From assembly GCF_000227295.1 (NCBI RefSeq), contig NZ_JH165054.1, positions 2,185,577 through 2,249,576 on the forward strand: a stretch of 64,000 bases of DNA, in the 5' to 3' direction. Shown piece after piece: positions 46,306 to 56,111 of the stretch (the first letter of the stretch is position 1; each line of letters begins with the position of its first letter). A program made the position numbers and the translations under genes. The stretch comes from Cutibacterium avidum ATCC 25577 (GTDB lineage: Bacteria; Actinomycetota; Actinomycetes; Propionibacteriales; Propionibacteriaceae). A model generated the notes under the pieces. The model searched no databases and had not been told where the DNA came from. It saw only the letters and a program-made list of their open reading frames with translations.

Positions 46306-48054
46306 TCAGTGAGAGTGCAGCCACTCCAACCGGGTGCGCAGCAGATCCATCGGCGCTGACTCATTCTTGGGGCCCGGCACCTCTCGGTAGAGCTGCCCCC
46401 AGCCCGCCTGCGGGGTGAGGTCGTGATGGCGGGAGTAGTCGAGCAGGGCTCGATGAATCTCTCGGCGCATTTCGCGCGGGTCACTGATGGTGTCATACAC
46501 CGAGCCACCACGGCGCTGCAGGGCGACGAGGTCGTCACGTCGGGCCTGCCTCTCCTCCGCTGCCTTCGACGCCTTGGAGGCACGGCGAGCCGAGGCGACG
46601 CGCCGGGCCTGCTCGGCGCGGATCTTCTCGTCACGGGCCAGCAGAGCGCGCTCCTGCTCAGGACTCAAGAGGCCGTCGAGGGCGAAGAGTCCGCCATCGG
46701 ATGGGAGGGGAGCGTAGGTGTCGATGACCTCGCCGAGGATGGCATCAGAGGCGACGGCCTGCCAGGTCCCGGCATCAGGGTCAGGCTCGGAGCGTTCCCG
46801 GGTGTCGAACTCCTCGATGAGGTCCGGCTCCTCGGGCGGCCCGATGACGTGGTCGCGAGTCTCCTCCATCTCGGAGGCCATGTCGAGCAGACGTCCCACT
46901 ACTGGCAAGAAGACCGTGGCACGCTCGCGACGATTGCGCGCACGAACCACACGCCCCACCATCTGTGCGAAGAACAGCGGGGTCGAGGCCGTCGTCGAGT
47001 AGATCAGCACGGCAGCGTCGGGAACGTCGACCCCCTCGGTGATGAGGCGCACACAGACCGCGCAGATCTTGTCCGGGTCGTCACGGTAGACGGTGAGTTT
47101 CTTGGCCGAGGCCGCATCCTCGGACAGGATCACCGAGGGCTCATTGCCCGTGACCTCTCGCCAGACCTCCGCGTATTCCTTGGCCACCTTCTGATTCGAG
47201 GCCGGGATGAGCACCTTGGCGTGCGGGATCGTCCCGGAATCGCGCAGCTGGTTCACCCGCGCCCATGCCGCGGCCATGACATGGGCGATCCACTCCCCGT
47301 CTGAGTCCAAGGCGGTACGCCAGGCCATTTCCTCGTTGGCCTTGGTGAGTTCGGAGTCACCGAGAATGGCGGTGTGGGTCTCCCCCAGCGCGTCGGTCCA
47401 GGTGGATCGTCCGGTATAGGTGGCGAAGGTGACGGGACGCACGACCCCGTCACGCAGGGCGTCACCGTAGCCATAGGTGTAGTCGGCCACCGACTCGAAG
47501 GCGCCGTCGCCGACTTCCTCGTAGCGGACGTGAGCGATCCTGGCCTCATCGGAACGGAACGGGGTTCCGGTAACACCGAGGCGTCGCACCGCGCCCGAGA
47601 AGGCCTCGATGACGCCAGATCCCCAGCTCATGACGTCGCCGGCGTGGTGGATCTCGTCGAAGATGACGAGGGTGCGCATGTTAGTAGACCGGGCTGCGTG
47701 GAGGGTTGGTTTCTGGGCGACCTGGGCGTAGGTGACGACGCAGCCGTGGCAGTCGGGCGGAAGCGCCTCAGCATTCGTGGTGTCGCGCAGGTCAAAGCCG
47801 AGTCCGCGGGCCGCACCTATCCACTGGGTGCGCAGATGGTCGGTCGGGCAGACGACGATGACACGGTTGATGACGTGGTCCTGCCACAGGTGAGCCGCGA
47901 CGGCCAGGGTGAACGTCGTCTTGCCGGCGCCAGGGGTAGCGCACACCAGCCAGTCACGTGGGCTGGAAGCCAGGTACGAATCCAGCGCCTCCCGCTGCCA
48001 TGTGCGCAACCGCATCGGCATGCGAGGCCCTTTGGTCGTGAACCGTGACGCCAC
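46306..48054 (-). CDS. DEAD/DEAH-box helicase
   Basis: A 582-residue superfamily 2 helicase of the type III restriction-subunit-like (ResIII) group. Motif I is CATPGAGKTTFTLAVA, motif II FDEIHHAGD, motif III GVTGTPFRSD, motif V ITEGVDVPDAAV and motif VI QMVGRVVRARNRR. The last 200 residues are charged and coiled-coil-like (RRVASARRASKASKAAEERQ), without a nuclease motif. No methyltransferase or restriction partner lies nearby, so a restriction role is unlikely; the cellular function is unknown. It starts with GTG at 48054. Confidence 0.85.
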   Translation of the reverse strand: MASRFTTKGPRMPMRLRTWQREALDSYLASSPRDWLVCATPGAGKTTFTLAVAAHLWQDHVINRVIVVCPTDHLRTQWIGAARGLGFDLRDTTNAEALPPDCHGCVVTYAQVAQKPTLHAARSTNMRTLVIFDEIHHAGDVMSWGSGVIEAFSGAVRRLGVTGTPFRSDEARIAHVRYEEVGDGAFESVADYTYGYGDALRDGVVRPVTFATYTGRSTWTDALGETHTAILGDSELTKANEEMAWRTALDSDGEWIAHVMAAAWARVNQLRDSGTIPHAKVLIPASNQKVAKEYAEVWREVTGNEPSVILSEDAASAKKLTVYRDDPDKICAVCVRLITEGVDVPDAAVLIYSTTASTPLFFAQMVGRVVRARNRRERATVFLPVVGRLLDMASEMEETRDHVIGPPEEPDLIEEFDTRERSEPDPDAGTWQAVASDAILGEVIDTYAPLPSDGGLFALDGLLSPEQERALLARDEKIRAEQARRVASARRASKASKAAEERQARRDDLVALQRRGGSVYDTISDPREMRREIHRALLDYSRHHDLTPQAGWGQLYREVPGPKNESAPMDLLRTRLEWLHSH

Positions 48055-48167
48055 CTGCTCTCCTTCCCGTGAGGGCTCACCTCAGGTGAACCGACCGCTC
48101 AGATTAGCGCGCTCGTCCGACACCTCCACATCGACGAATCTCCCTGCGACGCGGAACACGGGATCAG

Positions 48168-50504
48168 TCATGATCGCGTCTGCACCAGGACGGTCCCACC
48201 ACTGCGCGCCAGCAGAACCGTACTTTCCTCGTCAGTGCGGTGAACCTGCATCCCCATCTTCTTGGCCAGGGAAATGGCCTTGTGAGAGGGATGTCCGAAA
48301 GGGTTGGCCTTACCTGCCGAAATCACCGCGACGCTAGCCCCTGTCGCGGCCCAGAAGTCGTCGTCCTGATGAGCAGATCCGTGATGGGGAACCACGAGGA
48401 CGTCACTCGACAGATCAGCGTGATCTGCCAGGACGTGGCGCTGCTCACCGAGCTCGGCATCTCCTGGAAGGAGAACTCGTAGCCCCTCGACCGTGGCCTT
48501 GACGATGACGGAGGAATTGTTCTCAACGGCAGGTTCCTCCTCCGATTCGTCAGCGTCGACCAGGTGGATTCCACCGAAAAGCGTGAGACTCGCCGTACCA
48601 ACCGTCATGACCTGGCCCGGGTGTGCGACGAGAACCTGTGCTCCCATCTGGGTGGCGACCTGCGTCACCCGCTTGGCTGCCCATTCCGGAGACGCCAGTT
48701 GAGAGACGACGACAGTCGTCGTCGGCCCATGATCACGAATGACGTCCAACCCGTCGATGTGGTCGCCGTGGTAGTGACTGAGAACCACCATGGGCACCTG
48801 GTTGACGTCTAGATCATCGAGGCACCGGCCCAGCCTGTCAGGATCAGGACCAGTGTCGACGACGACTGCGGCACGAGGGCCAGCGCGCACCAACGCGGCA
48901 CTTCCCTGCCCGACGTCGCAGATGGCCACCTGCCACGCCCCCGGCCAGCCAGGGACAGGAGGGCGGACGACAGTGGCCGCAACCACCGCGACGCCTGCCA
49001 CCACCGTCAACCATGGCCGTGCCAGGACAGCAGGTGTGATCAAGGCCAGGCCCAGACACAACCCACCGAGGACGACGAGGGCCGTCCCTCCCGCTGGCCA
49101 GGTCAACAGGCCAGCCGGAGCCTTGGCTCCCAGGTGCGCGATCCAGATGATCGGCTGGACACACCATCCCGCCAGGCGTCCCAACGGCACGGCCAGCGGT
49201 GGCCAGATGAAGGCCACGAGTCCAGCCGTCATTCCCAGGGCCGAGGCGAGCGGAACGAAGGGAGCTGCGGCCAGGTTGGCGACCAGACCGGTGGTGGAAA
49301 CCGTCCCTGCCATCCAGGTGACGACTGGCTGGGTCGCAAGCTGGGCGGCCCATGGCACGGTGACGGCCGCTGCCAACCAGGTCGGCGCCCACGCCATCGC
49401 GGTCGTCCAGGGTCGGGCCCACCACAAAATCCCTGCCGTGGCGCAGGCGGACAGCCAGAATCCCACTGATCGCACCAGCCACGGATCGACGAGCATGAGT
49501 CCGGCCACCGCGACCGCCAAGGTCCGTACTCCCCCGCGACGATCGAAGGACACCCCGGTCGCCGCCATGGCGACGGCTCCCATGGCAGCTGCACGCACCA
49601 CGGATGCCTCTGCTCGACACACCGCGACGAAACCGACGACCCCGATCACCGAGAGCACGCGTAACCCGCGCCTCCTCATGCCGCACCACGCTCCGATCCA
49701 CCACAGCAAAGCGGTCGTGGACGCCAAGTTGGCTCCTGAGACGGCCATGAGGTGGGTCAATGCAGTGACGCGGAAGTCCTCCGACATCTCCTCCGACACC
49801 GCCGCGGTATCCCCAACGACCAGGGACGGCACGATGGCCCGCTGACCGTCAGGGCACCTTGCCACCGCCCTCACCAGGCCGGCGCGAAAGCGATTGACGG
49901 CACGGTCTAGCGGACCGGCGGGAGCGACAACCTTGGGCGGTGAGCGCAGCTTCATGACAGCCGCTTCCGAGCGTCCCTCCCGTGGCGGGGTCAGCAGCCC
50001 ACGCACCTCGATCTGTTCCCCGACGGACAGCTTCGCGGCTGCGGCCGATCTCAGCCCCGTTGCCATGACGACGACCTGTGTCGACTGCCTGATGACCCGG
50101 TCCTCGGTGGCGACGCGACTGACAGCGAGGGTGATCATGACCATCGGTCCTCCCGACCCGTTGCCGTCAAAGGTCCGTGGCTCCACGGTCACCCGACCTG
50201 TCACGGTCACCATGGCCCCTTCGTCAGCCAGCTCCGCCACTCCCATGCCATGGACGATGTGGTCGCGCATTCCGGAGGTGACAAGGACGCTGAGACCCAC
50301 GAGGGCCGTGACGACCACGAGCCATCCCTTGCGCCGTGCTGCGATCATGCTCGCGAGAAGCCATCCCGCAGCAGCGACGAGGATGAGCCGAGGCCGACCA
50401 CTGATCCCCAGTGCAGCCGCCACACACGCCGTCACGGCGACCGGAACCATGCGGACGTCAGGTGTGACGGCCTGCTCGCCATGGCCATGCTCAGACCGTG
50501 GCAT
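48168..50504 (-). CDS. comEC: ComEC/Rec2 DNA uptake channel
   Basis: A 778-residue membrane protein that takes up single-stranded DNA during transformation. The N-terminus has hydrophobic helices and an OB-fold-like DUF4131 region. The Competence domain has THLMAVSGANLASTTALLWW and many transmembrane helices (about residues 250-520). The C-terminal metallo-beta-lactamase domain has SHYHGDHIDGLDV, LPGDAELGEQ and VVPHHGSAHQD, which may degrade the non-transforming strand. The start at 50504 overlaps comEA by 14 bases; a much longer open frame upstream is antisense to nothing but lies within comEA and was rejected. Confidence 0.92.
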   Translation of the reverse strand: MPRSEHGHGEQAVTPDVRMVPVAVTACVAAALGISGRPRLILVAAAGWLLASMIAARRKGWLVVVTALVGLSVLVTSGMRDHIVHGMGVAELADEGAMVTVTGRVTVEPRTFDGNGSGGPMVMITLAVSRVATEDRVIRQSTQVVVMATGLRSAAAAKLSVGEQIEVRGLLTPPREGRSEAAVMKLRSPPKVVAPAGPLDRAVNRFRAGLVRAVARCPDGQRAIVPSLVVGDTAAVSEEMSEDFRVTALTHLMAVSGANLASTTALLWWIGAWCGMRRRGLRVLSVIGVVGFVAVCRAEASVVRAAAMGAVAMAATGVSFDRRGGVRTLAVAVAGLMLVDPWLVRSVGFWLSACATAGILWWARPWTTAMAWAPTWLAAAVTVPWAAQLATQPVVTWMAGTVSTTGLVANLAAAPFVPLASALGMTAGLVAFIWPPLAVPLGRLAGWCVQPIIWIAHLGAKAPAGLLTWPAGGTALVVLGGLCLGLALITPAVLARPWLTVVAGVAVVAATVVRPPVPGWPGAWQVAICDVGQGSAALVRAGPRAAVVVDTGPDPDRLGRCLDDLDVNQVPMVVLSHYHGDHIDGLDVIRDHGPTTTVVVSQLASPEWAAKRVTQVATQMGAQVLVAHPGQVMTVGTASLTLFGGIHLVDADESEEEPAVENNSSVIVKATVEGLRVLLPGDAELGEQRHVLADHADLSSDVLVVPHHGSAHQDDDFWAATGASVAVISAGKANPFGHPSHKAISLAKKMGMQVHRTDEESTVLLARSGGTVLVQTRS

Positions 50505-51345
50505 GGGGTCTGATCTTCTCGAAGGTCTTGGGACCGACCCCTGAGATTTCGCGCAACTGATCGACCGAGGTGAAGCGACCATGTTCCTGCCGCCACGCCA
50601 CGATCCGACCGGCCATGACCGGCCCCACCCCATCGATCGACTCGAGCTCACCCTGGCTCGCGGTGTTGAGATTGATCGGAGCGCCAGCCGCGGACGGCCC
50701 GCCGGCGGCCCCACCAGTATCACTCGGTCCGGTTCTCTGAGTCGCTGTGACGCTGCCAGTCTGACCAGGCGGGGCCACCATTCCGTCCCCACGAGCTGGA
50801 ATCCATATCTGGCAGCCATCACAGACCGGAGCGGCAAGGTTGAGGCGTCCCGGGTGAGCTCCAGATGCCATGCCTCCAGCTGCTTCGACGGCGTCAGCAA
50901 CCCTCGCGTCGCCAGGCACCGTGTAGACCCCGGGATGCCTCACCCGCCCCGCCACGTGCACCTGGACACTCTGATTCTCGGTGGGAGCTGGTGAGGGGCT
51001 CAACACTGCCGCTGGAGCAGACGCAGATCCCTCAGGCGTCTCCGCATCGCTGCTGGCTGCGCCCGGCAGAGTCGCACCTTCTGGCACCGTCGAGACGACC
51101 ACTGCCCCAGCAGGTACCTCGGCGGGTTTGGATCTCAGCAAGACGACGGCCACCACTGACAGCACCAGGACGAGCAGGATGCCCACGGCCGAGGCGTGGA
51201 CACGGGTCACTGACCGTGTCGGCCTTGGGGCGTCATCCTCTGCCGGTTCCTCCGCCGCGGGGGTGGCAGAGCGTCTGGGCCCCGTACTTCGGGCAGGCAG
51301 CCGCGCCATGAGGTCCTCAAGACGTTCTCGGTACTCATCGCTCAT
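50491..51345 (-). CDS. comEA: ComEA family DNA-binding competence protein
   Basis: A 284-residue protein with a cytoplasmic N-terminal tail (about 50 residues), one transmembrane helix (SAVGILLVLVLSVVAVVLL), a proline/serine linker, an SLBB domain (VHVAGRVRHPGVYTVPGDA) and a C-terminal double helix-hairpin-helix (INLNTASQGELESIDGVGPV, then ISGVGPKTFEKIRP) that binds DNA without sequence specificity. It hands DNA to ComEC, encoded next. The ATG at 51345 follows GAAGGT. Its upstream 59 bases are shared in design with the DUF4192 gene. Confidence 0.92.
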   Translation of the reverse strand: MSDEYRERLEDLMARLPARSTGPRRSATPAAEEPAEDDAPRPTRSVTRVHASAVGILLVLVLSVVAVVLLRSKPAEVPAGAVVVSTVPEGATLPGAASSDAETPEGSASAPAAVLSPSPAPTENQSVQVHVAGRVRHPGVYTVPGDARVADAVEAAGGMASGAHPGRLNLAAPVCDGCQIWIPARGDGMVAPPGQTGSVTATQRTGPSDTGGAAGGPSAAGAPINLNTASQGELESIDGVGPVMAGRIVAWRQEHGRFTSVDQLREISGVGPKTFEKIRPHATV

Positions 51346-51404
51346 ACCTTCAGTTGTCGTCGCAGGACCTGGAATCCGCCACCTTTTTCAAATCTGTGGA
51401 CAAC
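51346..51404 (-). promoter_or_regulatory. comEA upstream module (DnaA box, GGCGGATT block, start-proximal block)
   Basis: Reading toward comEA: GTTGTCCACAG (51404-51394), 13 bases, GGCGGATT, 11 bases, then GACGACAACTGAAGGT directly before ATG. The same three blocks in the same order, spaced one base wider at each gap, precede the DUF4192 gene at 55973-56033. TTGTCCACA is the actinobacterial DnaA box. GAAGGT may be a weak ribosome-binding site, or ACAACT may act as -10 of a leaderless promoter. Confidence 0.6.
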
Positions 51405-51407
51405 GCA

Positions 51408-51448
51408 ACGCGGCGGCGAGTCTGTTTTCCACAGACTCGCCGCCGCGT
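51408..51448 (-). terminator. leuS terminator hairpin
   Basis: A 17-bp perfect stem (51408-51424 with 51432-51448), extendable by one T-A pair, lies 50 bases after the leuS stop. Its 7-nt loop, TTTTCCA, followed by CA, gives TTTTCCACA, which resembles a DnaA box. It separates leuS from the comEA-comEC operon. Confidence 0.75.
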
Positions 51449-51497
51449 CGTCGGAGTGTCAGCTCATGACCGGCATGATCACGAGGACTTCAGGGGG

Positions 51498-53978
51498 TCA
51501 CTTCGCGACGATGGAAATCATCTTCGGCAGACGGGCAATGACCTTGACGATCTCCTTGCCCTCGGTGAACCGCTGGACGTTGGAGTCAGCCAGGGCCAGC
51601 TCACGGGCCTGCTCCTCGGTGATGTCAGGGCTCACCTGGATCTTGGCACGAACCTTGCCCGTCACCTGGACGACCATGGTCACCTCCTCGGCGACCAGCA
51701 GCTTCTCGTCAGCGGTCGGCCACTGAGAGTTGGCGACGGACGGCTCGAGGCCGAGCATCTCCCACATCTCCTCGGCCAGATACGGGGCCACCAGGGAGAG
51801 CGCCTGGGCGGTGAAGGTGACGGCCTCGCGCACCGCCGGGTCGACCGGGCCACAACCCGAGTCAATGGCCTTGCGGGTGGCATTGACGAGCTCCATAATG
51901 CGCGCCACGACGACGTTGTACCGGCCGCCGTCGAGCAGCTCGGTGATGTCGGCGATGCTGCGGTGAGTCACACGGCGCAGGCCGACGTCGCCATTGGTCA
52001 CGTCGACGTCGGGGTCGCTGGTGACCTCGGAAGCCACCCGCCAGGCACGCTGCAGGAACTTCAGGATCGAAGCTGGGGAGACGTCCGCCCAGTCGATGTC
52101 CTCGTCCGGCGGACCGGCGAAGATGACGGTGGTCCGCACCGCGTCGACGCCGAACTCGTCGATCTGCTTGCCGAGATCAACACCGTTGCCCAGCGACTTC
52201 GACATTGCCCGACCCTCATTGATGACCTGGCCCTGGTTCATGAGCCGCTGGAAGGGCTCGGTGAAGTCGAGCATGCCGAGGTCGTGCAACACCTTGGTGA
52301 AGAACCGCGAGTACAGCAAGTGCATGGTGGCGTGCTCGACGCCGCCGATGTACTGGGCGACCGGCATCCAACGACGCACGGCGTCGGTGTCGAACGGCCC
52401 CTGGTCGAAGTGCGGGGAGCAGTAACGCATGAAGTACCAGGACGAGTCCACGAAGGTGTCCATAGTGTCAGTGTCACGCTGGGCGTCCTCGCCACACCTG
52501 GGACAGGAGACCTCTCGCCACTCGCGAGCCTCCTCACCGGCGAGCGGTGACTTGCCCTTGGGAGCCAGCTCGGCCCCGCGCAGATCGGGCAGCTTGACCG
52601 GCAGCTGGTCATCGGGGACAGGGACGTCGCCACAGGTGTCGCAGTGAATGATCGGGATCGGACATCCCCAGAAGCGCTGACGGCTCAGCAGCCAGTCGCG
52701 CAGACGGTAGGTGATCGTCGGCTCGCCGATGCCCTTGTCCCCGAGGAACTCGCACATCTTCTCGATGGCCTCAGTCTTGGTGGTGATGCCATCGAGGAAT
52801 CCGGAGTTCTGGTATGCGCCGTCACCGGTGGTGGCGATGCCGGACTCGCGCGGATCGGCCTCGCCGGTGTCGATGACAGGGATGACGTCGATGCCGTACT
52901 TGCGGGCGAAGTCGAGGTCACGCTGATCGTGGGCCGGCACGGCCATGACGGCACCGGTGCCGTAGTCAGCCAGCACATAGTCGCCAGCCCACACTGGAAT
53001 CTTGGCCCCGTTGACGGGATTGGTCGCCTCGACACCGAGAGGCACACCGGTCTTCTCGTACTCGGTGGACTGACGCTCGATCTCGGACTTCTTCTTGACC
53101 TCACCAAGGTAGGTCTCGAAGTCGGGACGGGCTTCGTCGGAGACGATCTCCTGGGCCAAGGCGGAGTCGGGGGCGACGACCATGAAGGTCGCTCCATAGA
53201 GGGTGTCGGCGCGAGTGGTGAAGACCCGCACCGGCTCCTCACGACCGTCGATGGTGAAGTCGACGTAGGCCCCCTCGGAACGTCCGATCCAGTTGCGCTG
53301 CATCGACAGCACGCGATCGGGCCACTTGCCCTCGATCTGACCCATGTCGTCGAGCAGACGCTGGGCGTAGTCGGTGATGCGGAAGTACCACTGGTTGAGC
53401 TGACGCTTGGTGACGACGGCGCCGCAGCGCTCGCAGCAGCCGTCCTTGACCTGCTCGTTGGCGAGCACGGTCTGGTCATTGGGGCACCAGTTGGCCCAGG
53501 AATCCTTGCGGTAGGCCAGCCCCTTCTCGAAGAAGCGATTGAACAGCCACTGGGTCCAGCGGTAGTACTCCTCGTCGGATGTGTGCAGCCTCATCGACCA
53601 GTCGAAGGAGACGGCATAACGCTTGAAGGAGGCTGCCTGAGTGTCGATGTTGTTGTAGGTCCACTCGGCGGGGTGGGTGCCGTGCTTGATGGCGGCGTTC
53701 TCGGCCGGCAGACCGAAGGAGTCCCAACCGACCGGGTGCAGGACGTCGAACCCGCGCAGTCGCCAGTAGCGCGCAAGCACATCGCCGATGGCGAATGCCT
53801 CGGCATGACCCATGTGGAGGTCACCGGAGGGGTATGCAAACATGTCGAGGACGTAGCGGCGCTCCTTGGAACCGTCGTCAAGGGCTGCGAAGGTGTGGTT
53901 CTCCTCCCAGTACCTGGACCACTTCTCCTGGGCTGCGGCTGCGTCGTAGCCCGTCGTCTCGCGCACCTGGTCGCTCAC
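51498..53978 (-). CDS. leuS: Leucyl-tRNA synthetase
   Basis: An 826-residue class I synthetase that charges tRNA-Leu. The HIGH-type motif is [12 protein letters not shown] near residue 58 and KMSKS is present as [11 protein letters not shown]. The CP1 editing domain shows [14 protein letters not shown], and a zinc-type CERCG/CGDV pair is visible in the insertion. The anticodon-binding domain fills the last 150 residues. It starts with GTG at 53978 with AGAGGTG upstream; the longer open frame to 54248 is antisense to the VIT gene and its leader. Its own terminator follows. Confidence 0.97.
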   Translation of the reverse strand: MSDQVRETTGYDAAAAQEKWSRYWEENHTFAALDDGSKERRYVLDMFAYPSGDLHMGHAEAFAIGDVLARYWRLRGFDVLHPVGWDSFGLPAENAAIKHGTHPAEWTYNNIDTQAASFKRYAVSFDWSMRLHTSDEEYYRWTQWLFNRFFEKGLAYRKDSWANWCPNDQTVLANEQVKDGCCERCGAVVTKRQLNQWYFRITDYAQRLLDDMGQIEGKWPDRVLSMQRNWIGRSEGAYVDFTIDGREEPVRVFTTRADTLYGATFMVVAPDSALAQEIVSDEARPDFETYLGEVKKKSEIERQSTEYEKTGVPLGVEATNPVNGAKIPVWAGDYVLADYGTGAVMAVPAHDQRDLDFARKYGIDVIPVIDTGEADPRESGIATTGDGAYQNSGFLDGITTKTEAIEKMCEFLGDKGIGEPTITYRLRDWLLSRQRFWGCPIPIIHCDTCGDVPVPDDQLPVKLPDLRGAELAPKGKSPLAGEEAREWREVSCPRCGEDAQRDTDTMDTFVDSSWYFMRYCSPHFDQGPFDTDAVRRWMPVAQYIGGVEHATMHLLYSRFFTKVLHDLGMLDFTEPFQRLMNQGQVINEGRAMSKSLGNGVDLGKQIDEFGVDAVRTTVIFAGPPDEDIDWADVSPASILKFLQRAWRVASEVTSDPDVDVTNGDVGLRRVTHRSIADITELLDGGRYNVVVARIMELVNATRKAIDSGCGPVDPAVREAVTFTAQALSLVAPYLAEEMWEMLGLEPSVANSQWPTADEKLLVAEEVTMVVQVTGKVRAKIQVSPDITEEQARELALADSNVQRFTEGKEIVKVIARLPKMISIVAK

Positions 53979-54120
53979 GTCACACCTCTCGGATCCACTA
54001 CGGGTCTCACCGACCCGCGACACATACGGACCAGAGTTTAGCGAAGCTGCCCCACACCTACCGCCAGGATTCCCTGTCCTTCCTTGTGAACACTCGTTGA
54101 ACACGAGCACAGTTGGTGTC

Positions 54121-54948
54121 ATGAGCACCACGGCACACCGCGCGAACAGGTCAGTCGGGAAGACCGAAACGGCCTCCGTTCCGGCCATGTCCGCCCTGGC
54201 CCCCGCCGACGACGCAACGTCGGCCGACTCCCCCGCCCCAGCCCGCAAGCCTCACGAGGCCGACAAGGGCATGGGAAGCCTCAACTCCAAACTCAACTGG
54301 CTGCGTGCCGCGGTGCTCGGAGCCAACGACGGCATCATCTCGACGGCAGGCATCGTCATGGGTGTCGCCGGCGCCACCATCGATCGCTCCTCCCTCCTCA
54401 TCGCCGGCTTGGCTGGGCTTGTCGCCGGTGCCCTGTCCATGGCCGGCGGCGAGTATGTCTCCGTGAGCTCACAGCGCGACATCGAGAAGGCCGTCATGGC
54501 CAAGGAGGCCGCTGAGCTGCGTGACTTCCCTGACGAGGAGCTCGAGGAACTCGCCGGGATCTACGCCGAGAAGGGCCTGTCCGAGCAGACTGCTCGTCAG
54601 GTTGCCCGAGAGCTCACCGATCACGATCCGCTGCGAGCCCACGCCGAGGCCGAACTGGGTATCGACCCTGACGAGTACACCAACCCCTGGCACGCGGCCT
54701 TCGCCTCGATGGCTGCCTTCACCGTCGGCGCCTTGGTCCCGTTGCTCGCCATGGTGTGTTCCCCGACGGCAACCCGCGTCTACATCACCATCGCCGCCAC
54801 GATGATCGGCCTGTTCCTCACCGGTCTGGGGTCAGCCATCGCCAGCGGCAGTGGCAAGGCCCACCCCATCGCCCGCAACATCATCGTGGGCATCTGTTCC
54901 ATGACGATCACCTATGTCATCGGTCACCTCGTCGGTATGCAGGTCTGA
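54121..54948 (+). CDS. VIT1/CCC1-family Mn2+/Fe2+ transporter
   Basis: A 275-residue membrane protein of the vacuolar iron transporter family. After about 60 hydrophilic residues it has [25 protein letters not shown], the signature first helix, then [22 protein letters not shown] cytoplasmic metal-binding helix region ([20 protein letters not shown]) follows, and three C-terminal helices. Family members move Fe2+ or Mn2+ out of the cytosol. ATG 54121 was chosen; a TTG eight codons upstream is possible. It converges on the DUF4192 gene. Confidence 0.88.
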   Translation: MSTTAHRANRSVGKTETASVPAMSALAPADDATSADSPAPARKPHEADKGMGSLNSKLNWLRAAVLGANDGIISTAGIVMGVAGATIDRSSLLIAGLAGLVAGALSMAGGEYVSVSSQRDIEKAVMAKEAAELRDFPDEELEELAGIYAEKGLSEQTARQVARELTDHDPLRAHAEAELGIDPDEYTNPWHAAFASMAAFTVGALVPLLAMVCSPTATRVYITIAATMIGLFLTGLGSAIASGSGKAHPIARNIIVGICSMTITYVIGHLVGMQV

Positions 54949-54967
54949 CTGTCGTCGCCGCTGTGAC

Positions 54968-55972
54968 TTATTCGCCCACCTGCTCCGCCGGGAGTGGGTG
55001 GGCGATCAACGTTGGGTCGCGATCCATGATCTCCCATAGCTTGGGCGGCACGAAGGCGTCGACGATGACCATCAAGGCTTGTGGCAGGTCCGCAGCCCCC
55101 ACCATGGATTGACATCGGTGGGCGCACACTGACGCCACCGCCCCGTCTCCATTCAGCCACCCGGCCAGCCCGCAGAGGGCCAGCGGGGCCGGGGCCAACC
55201 GATCAGGGATCATTCCGACGGCTTGGCTCCAGACCGTCAGCCATCTCGACGCGTGCTCCCGTTCCATCGTCATCCACAAGGTGCGTGCCACCTCCGGACG
55301 CTGGACGGCAACGGCCATTTCAACGGCGGCGGCATCATCAATCGGTGAACCGGACCTCACGAGGGCACGGCATCTGGCAGCGACGACATCATCACCGCAG
55401 CGAGAGAGTCGTCGTCGCGCATTGGTGATGAGTCGACGAGTACCTGGGTCACAGGTTCTTCCGGGCCCGGACAGCTGATCGACCAGGTTGGTGCGGCTCG
55501 GCAGAACGGTGAGCCCCCGATAGACCGCCTCGGCAGCAATCTCCGGGGCGGGAATGTGCGGGTGATTCTCCCCGCAGCTCCGTTCATCGCCGAAGATACT
55601 GCGCCAGCTCTCACCATCTGTCCAGGCAGCGTCACTAATGTTCATGCCTTCCATCGCCCGGATGGCCAACACCAAGGCAGCCACGCCACGGTCTTGGTCC
55701 TCGGTGAAGGCCAGGATCACCGTCCGTCCTTGCCCTGCCAACGAGACGACTCGGGATGCGAAGGCGTCCATGGCCAGGGTCAGTTCGACGTCGTCGAGAT
55801 CAACCCGGGCGACGAAACCTTGGCAGGTCGCGCCATCGTCAGCGACGATGAGGAGCAGGCTCTCGCTGGGTTGGAAGCCGAGCAGGTAGGGCGCCAGGGT
55901 TATCGCCTCGTCGACGGTCCTGACAGTCAGTGGATCACGGTCATCGGTGGTGGACGAATGCAGTGTTGTCAT
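54968..55972 (-). CDS. DUF4192 family protein
   Basis: A 334-residue actinobacterial protein of unknown function. The N-terminus has the family segment TVRTVDEAITLAPYLLGFQP followed by SESLLLIVADDG, and alternating hydrophobic strands and helices. The C-terminal region includes ASRWLTVWSQAVGM and ALCGLAGWLNGDGAVASV. It has no transmembrane helix and no catalytic motif that I recognise. ATG 55972 is immediately preceded by the same block (ending GAAGGT) that precedes comEA, which fixes the start and suggests shared regulation with DNA uptake. Confidence 0.8.
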   Translation of the reverse strand: MTTLHSSTTDDRDPLTVRTVDEAITLAPYLLGFQPSESLLLIVADDGATCQGFVARVDLDDVELTLAMDAFASRVVSLAGQGRTVILAFTEDQDRGVAALVLAIRAMEGMNISDAAWTDGESWRSIFGDERSCGENHPHIPAPEIAAEAVYRGLTVLPSRTNLVDQLSGPGRTCDPGTRRLITNARRRLSRCGDDVVAARCRALVRSGSPIDDAAAVEMAVAVQRPEVARTLWMTMEREHASRWLTVWSQAVGMIPDRLAPAPLALCGLAGWLNGDGAVASVCAHRCQSMVGAADLPQALMVIVDAFVPPKLWEIMDRDPTLIAHPLPAEQVGE

Positions 55973-56033
55973 ACCTTCAGTTGTCGTCCCGACCCCGTGA
56001 AATCCGCCAAGCAATTGGGGACCTGTGGACAAC
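55973..56033 (-). promoter_or_regulatory. DUF4192 upstream module, matching comEA's
   Basis: Reading toward the gene: GTTGTCCACAG (56033-56023), 14 bases, GGCGGATT, 12 bases, GACGACAACTGAAGGT, ATG. The first block, the second block and the 16-nt last block are identical to the comEA module. A second DnaA-like box, CTGTCCACAG, lies at 56066-56075. Confidence 0.6.
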
Positions 56034-56111
56034 TCCCGGCAGCGTCATCTCGTCTCAACGCCAACCTGTGGACAGCACCGACGACCACCAACCACGTAAA
56101 ATGGAGCCACC

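Noticed and set aside
46306-48054. Restriction-modification or defence system around the ResIII-like helicase
   Set aside because: Neighbours are holA and comEC, and no methyltransferase or nuclease domain is present.
55973-56111. Origin of replication, because of several DnaA boxes
   Set aside because: Only a few boxes, no AT-rich unwinding element, and no dnaA, dnaN or gyrB nearby.
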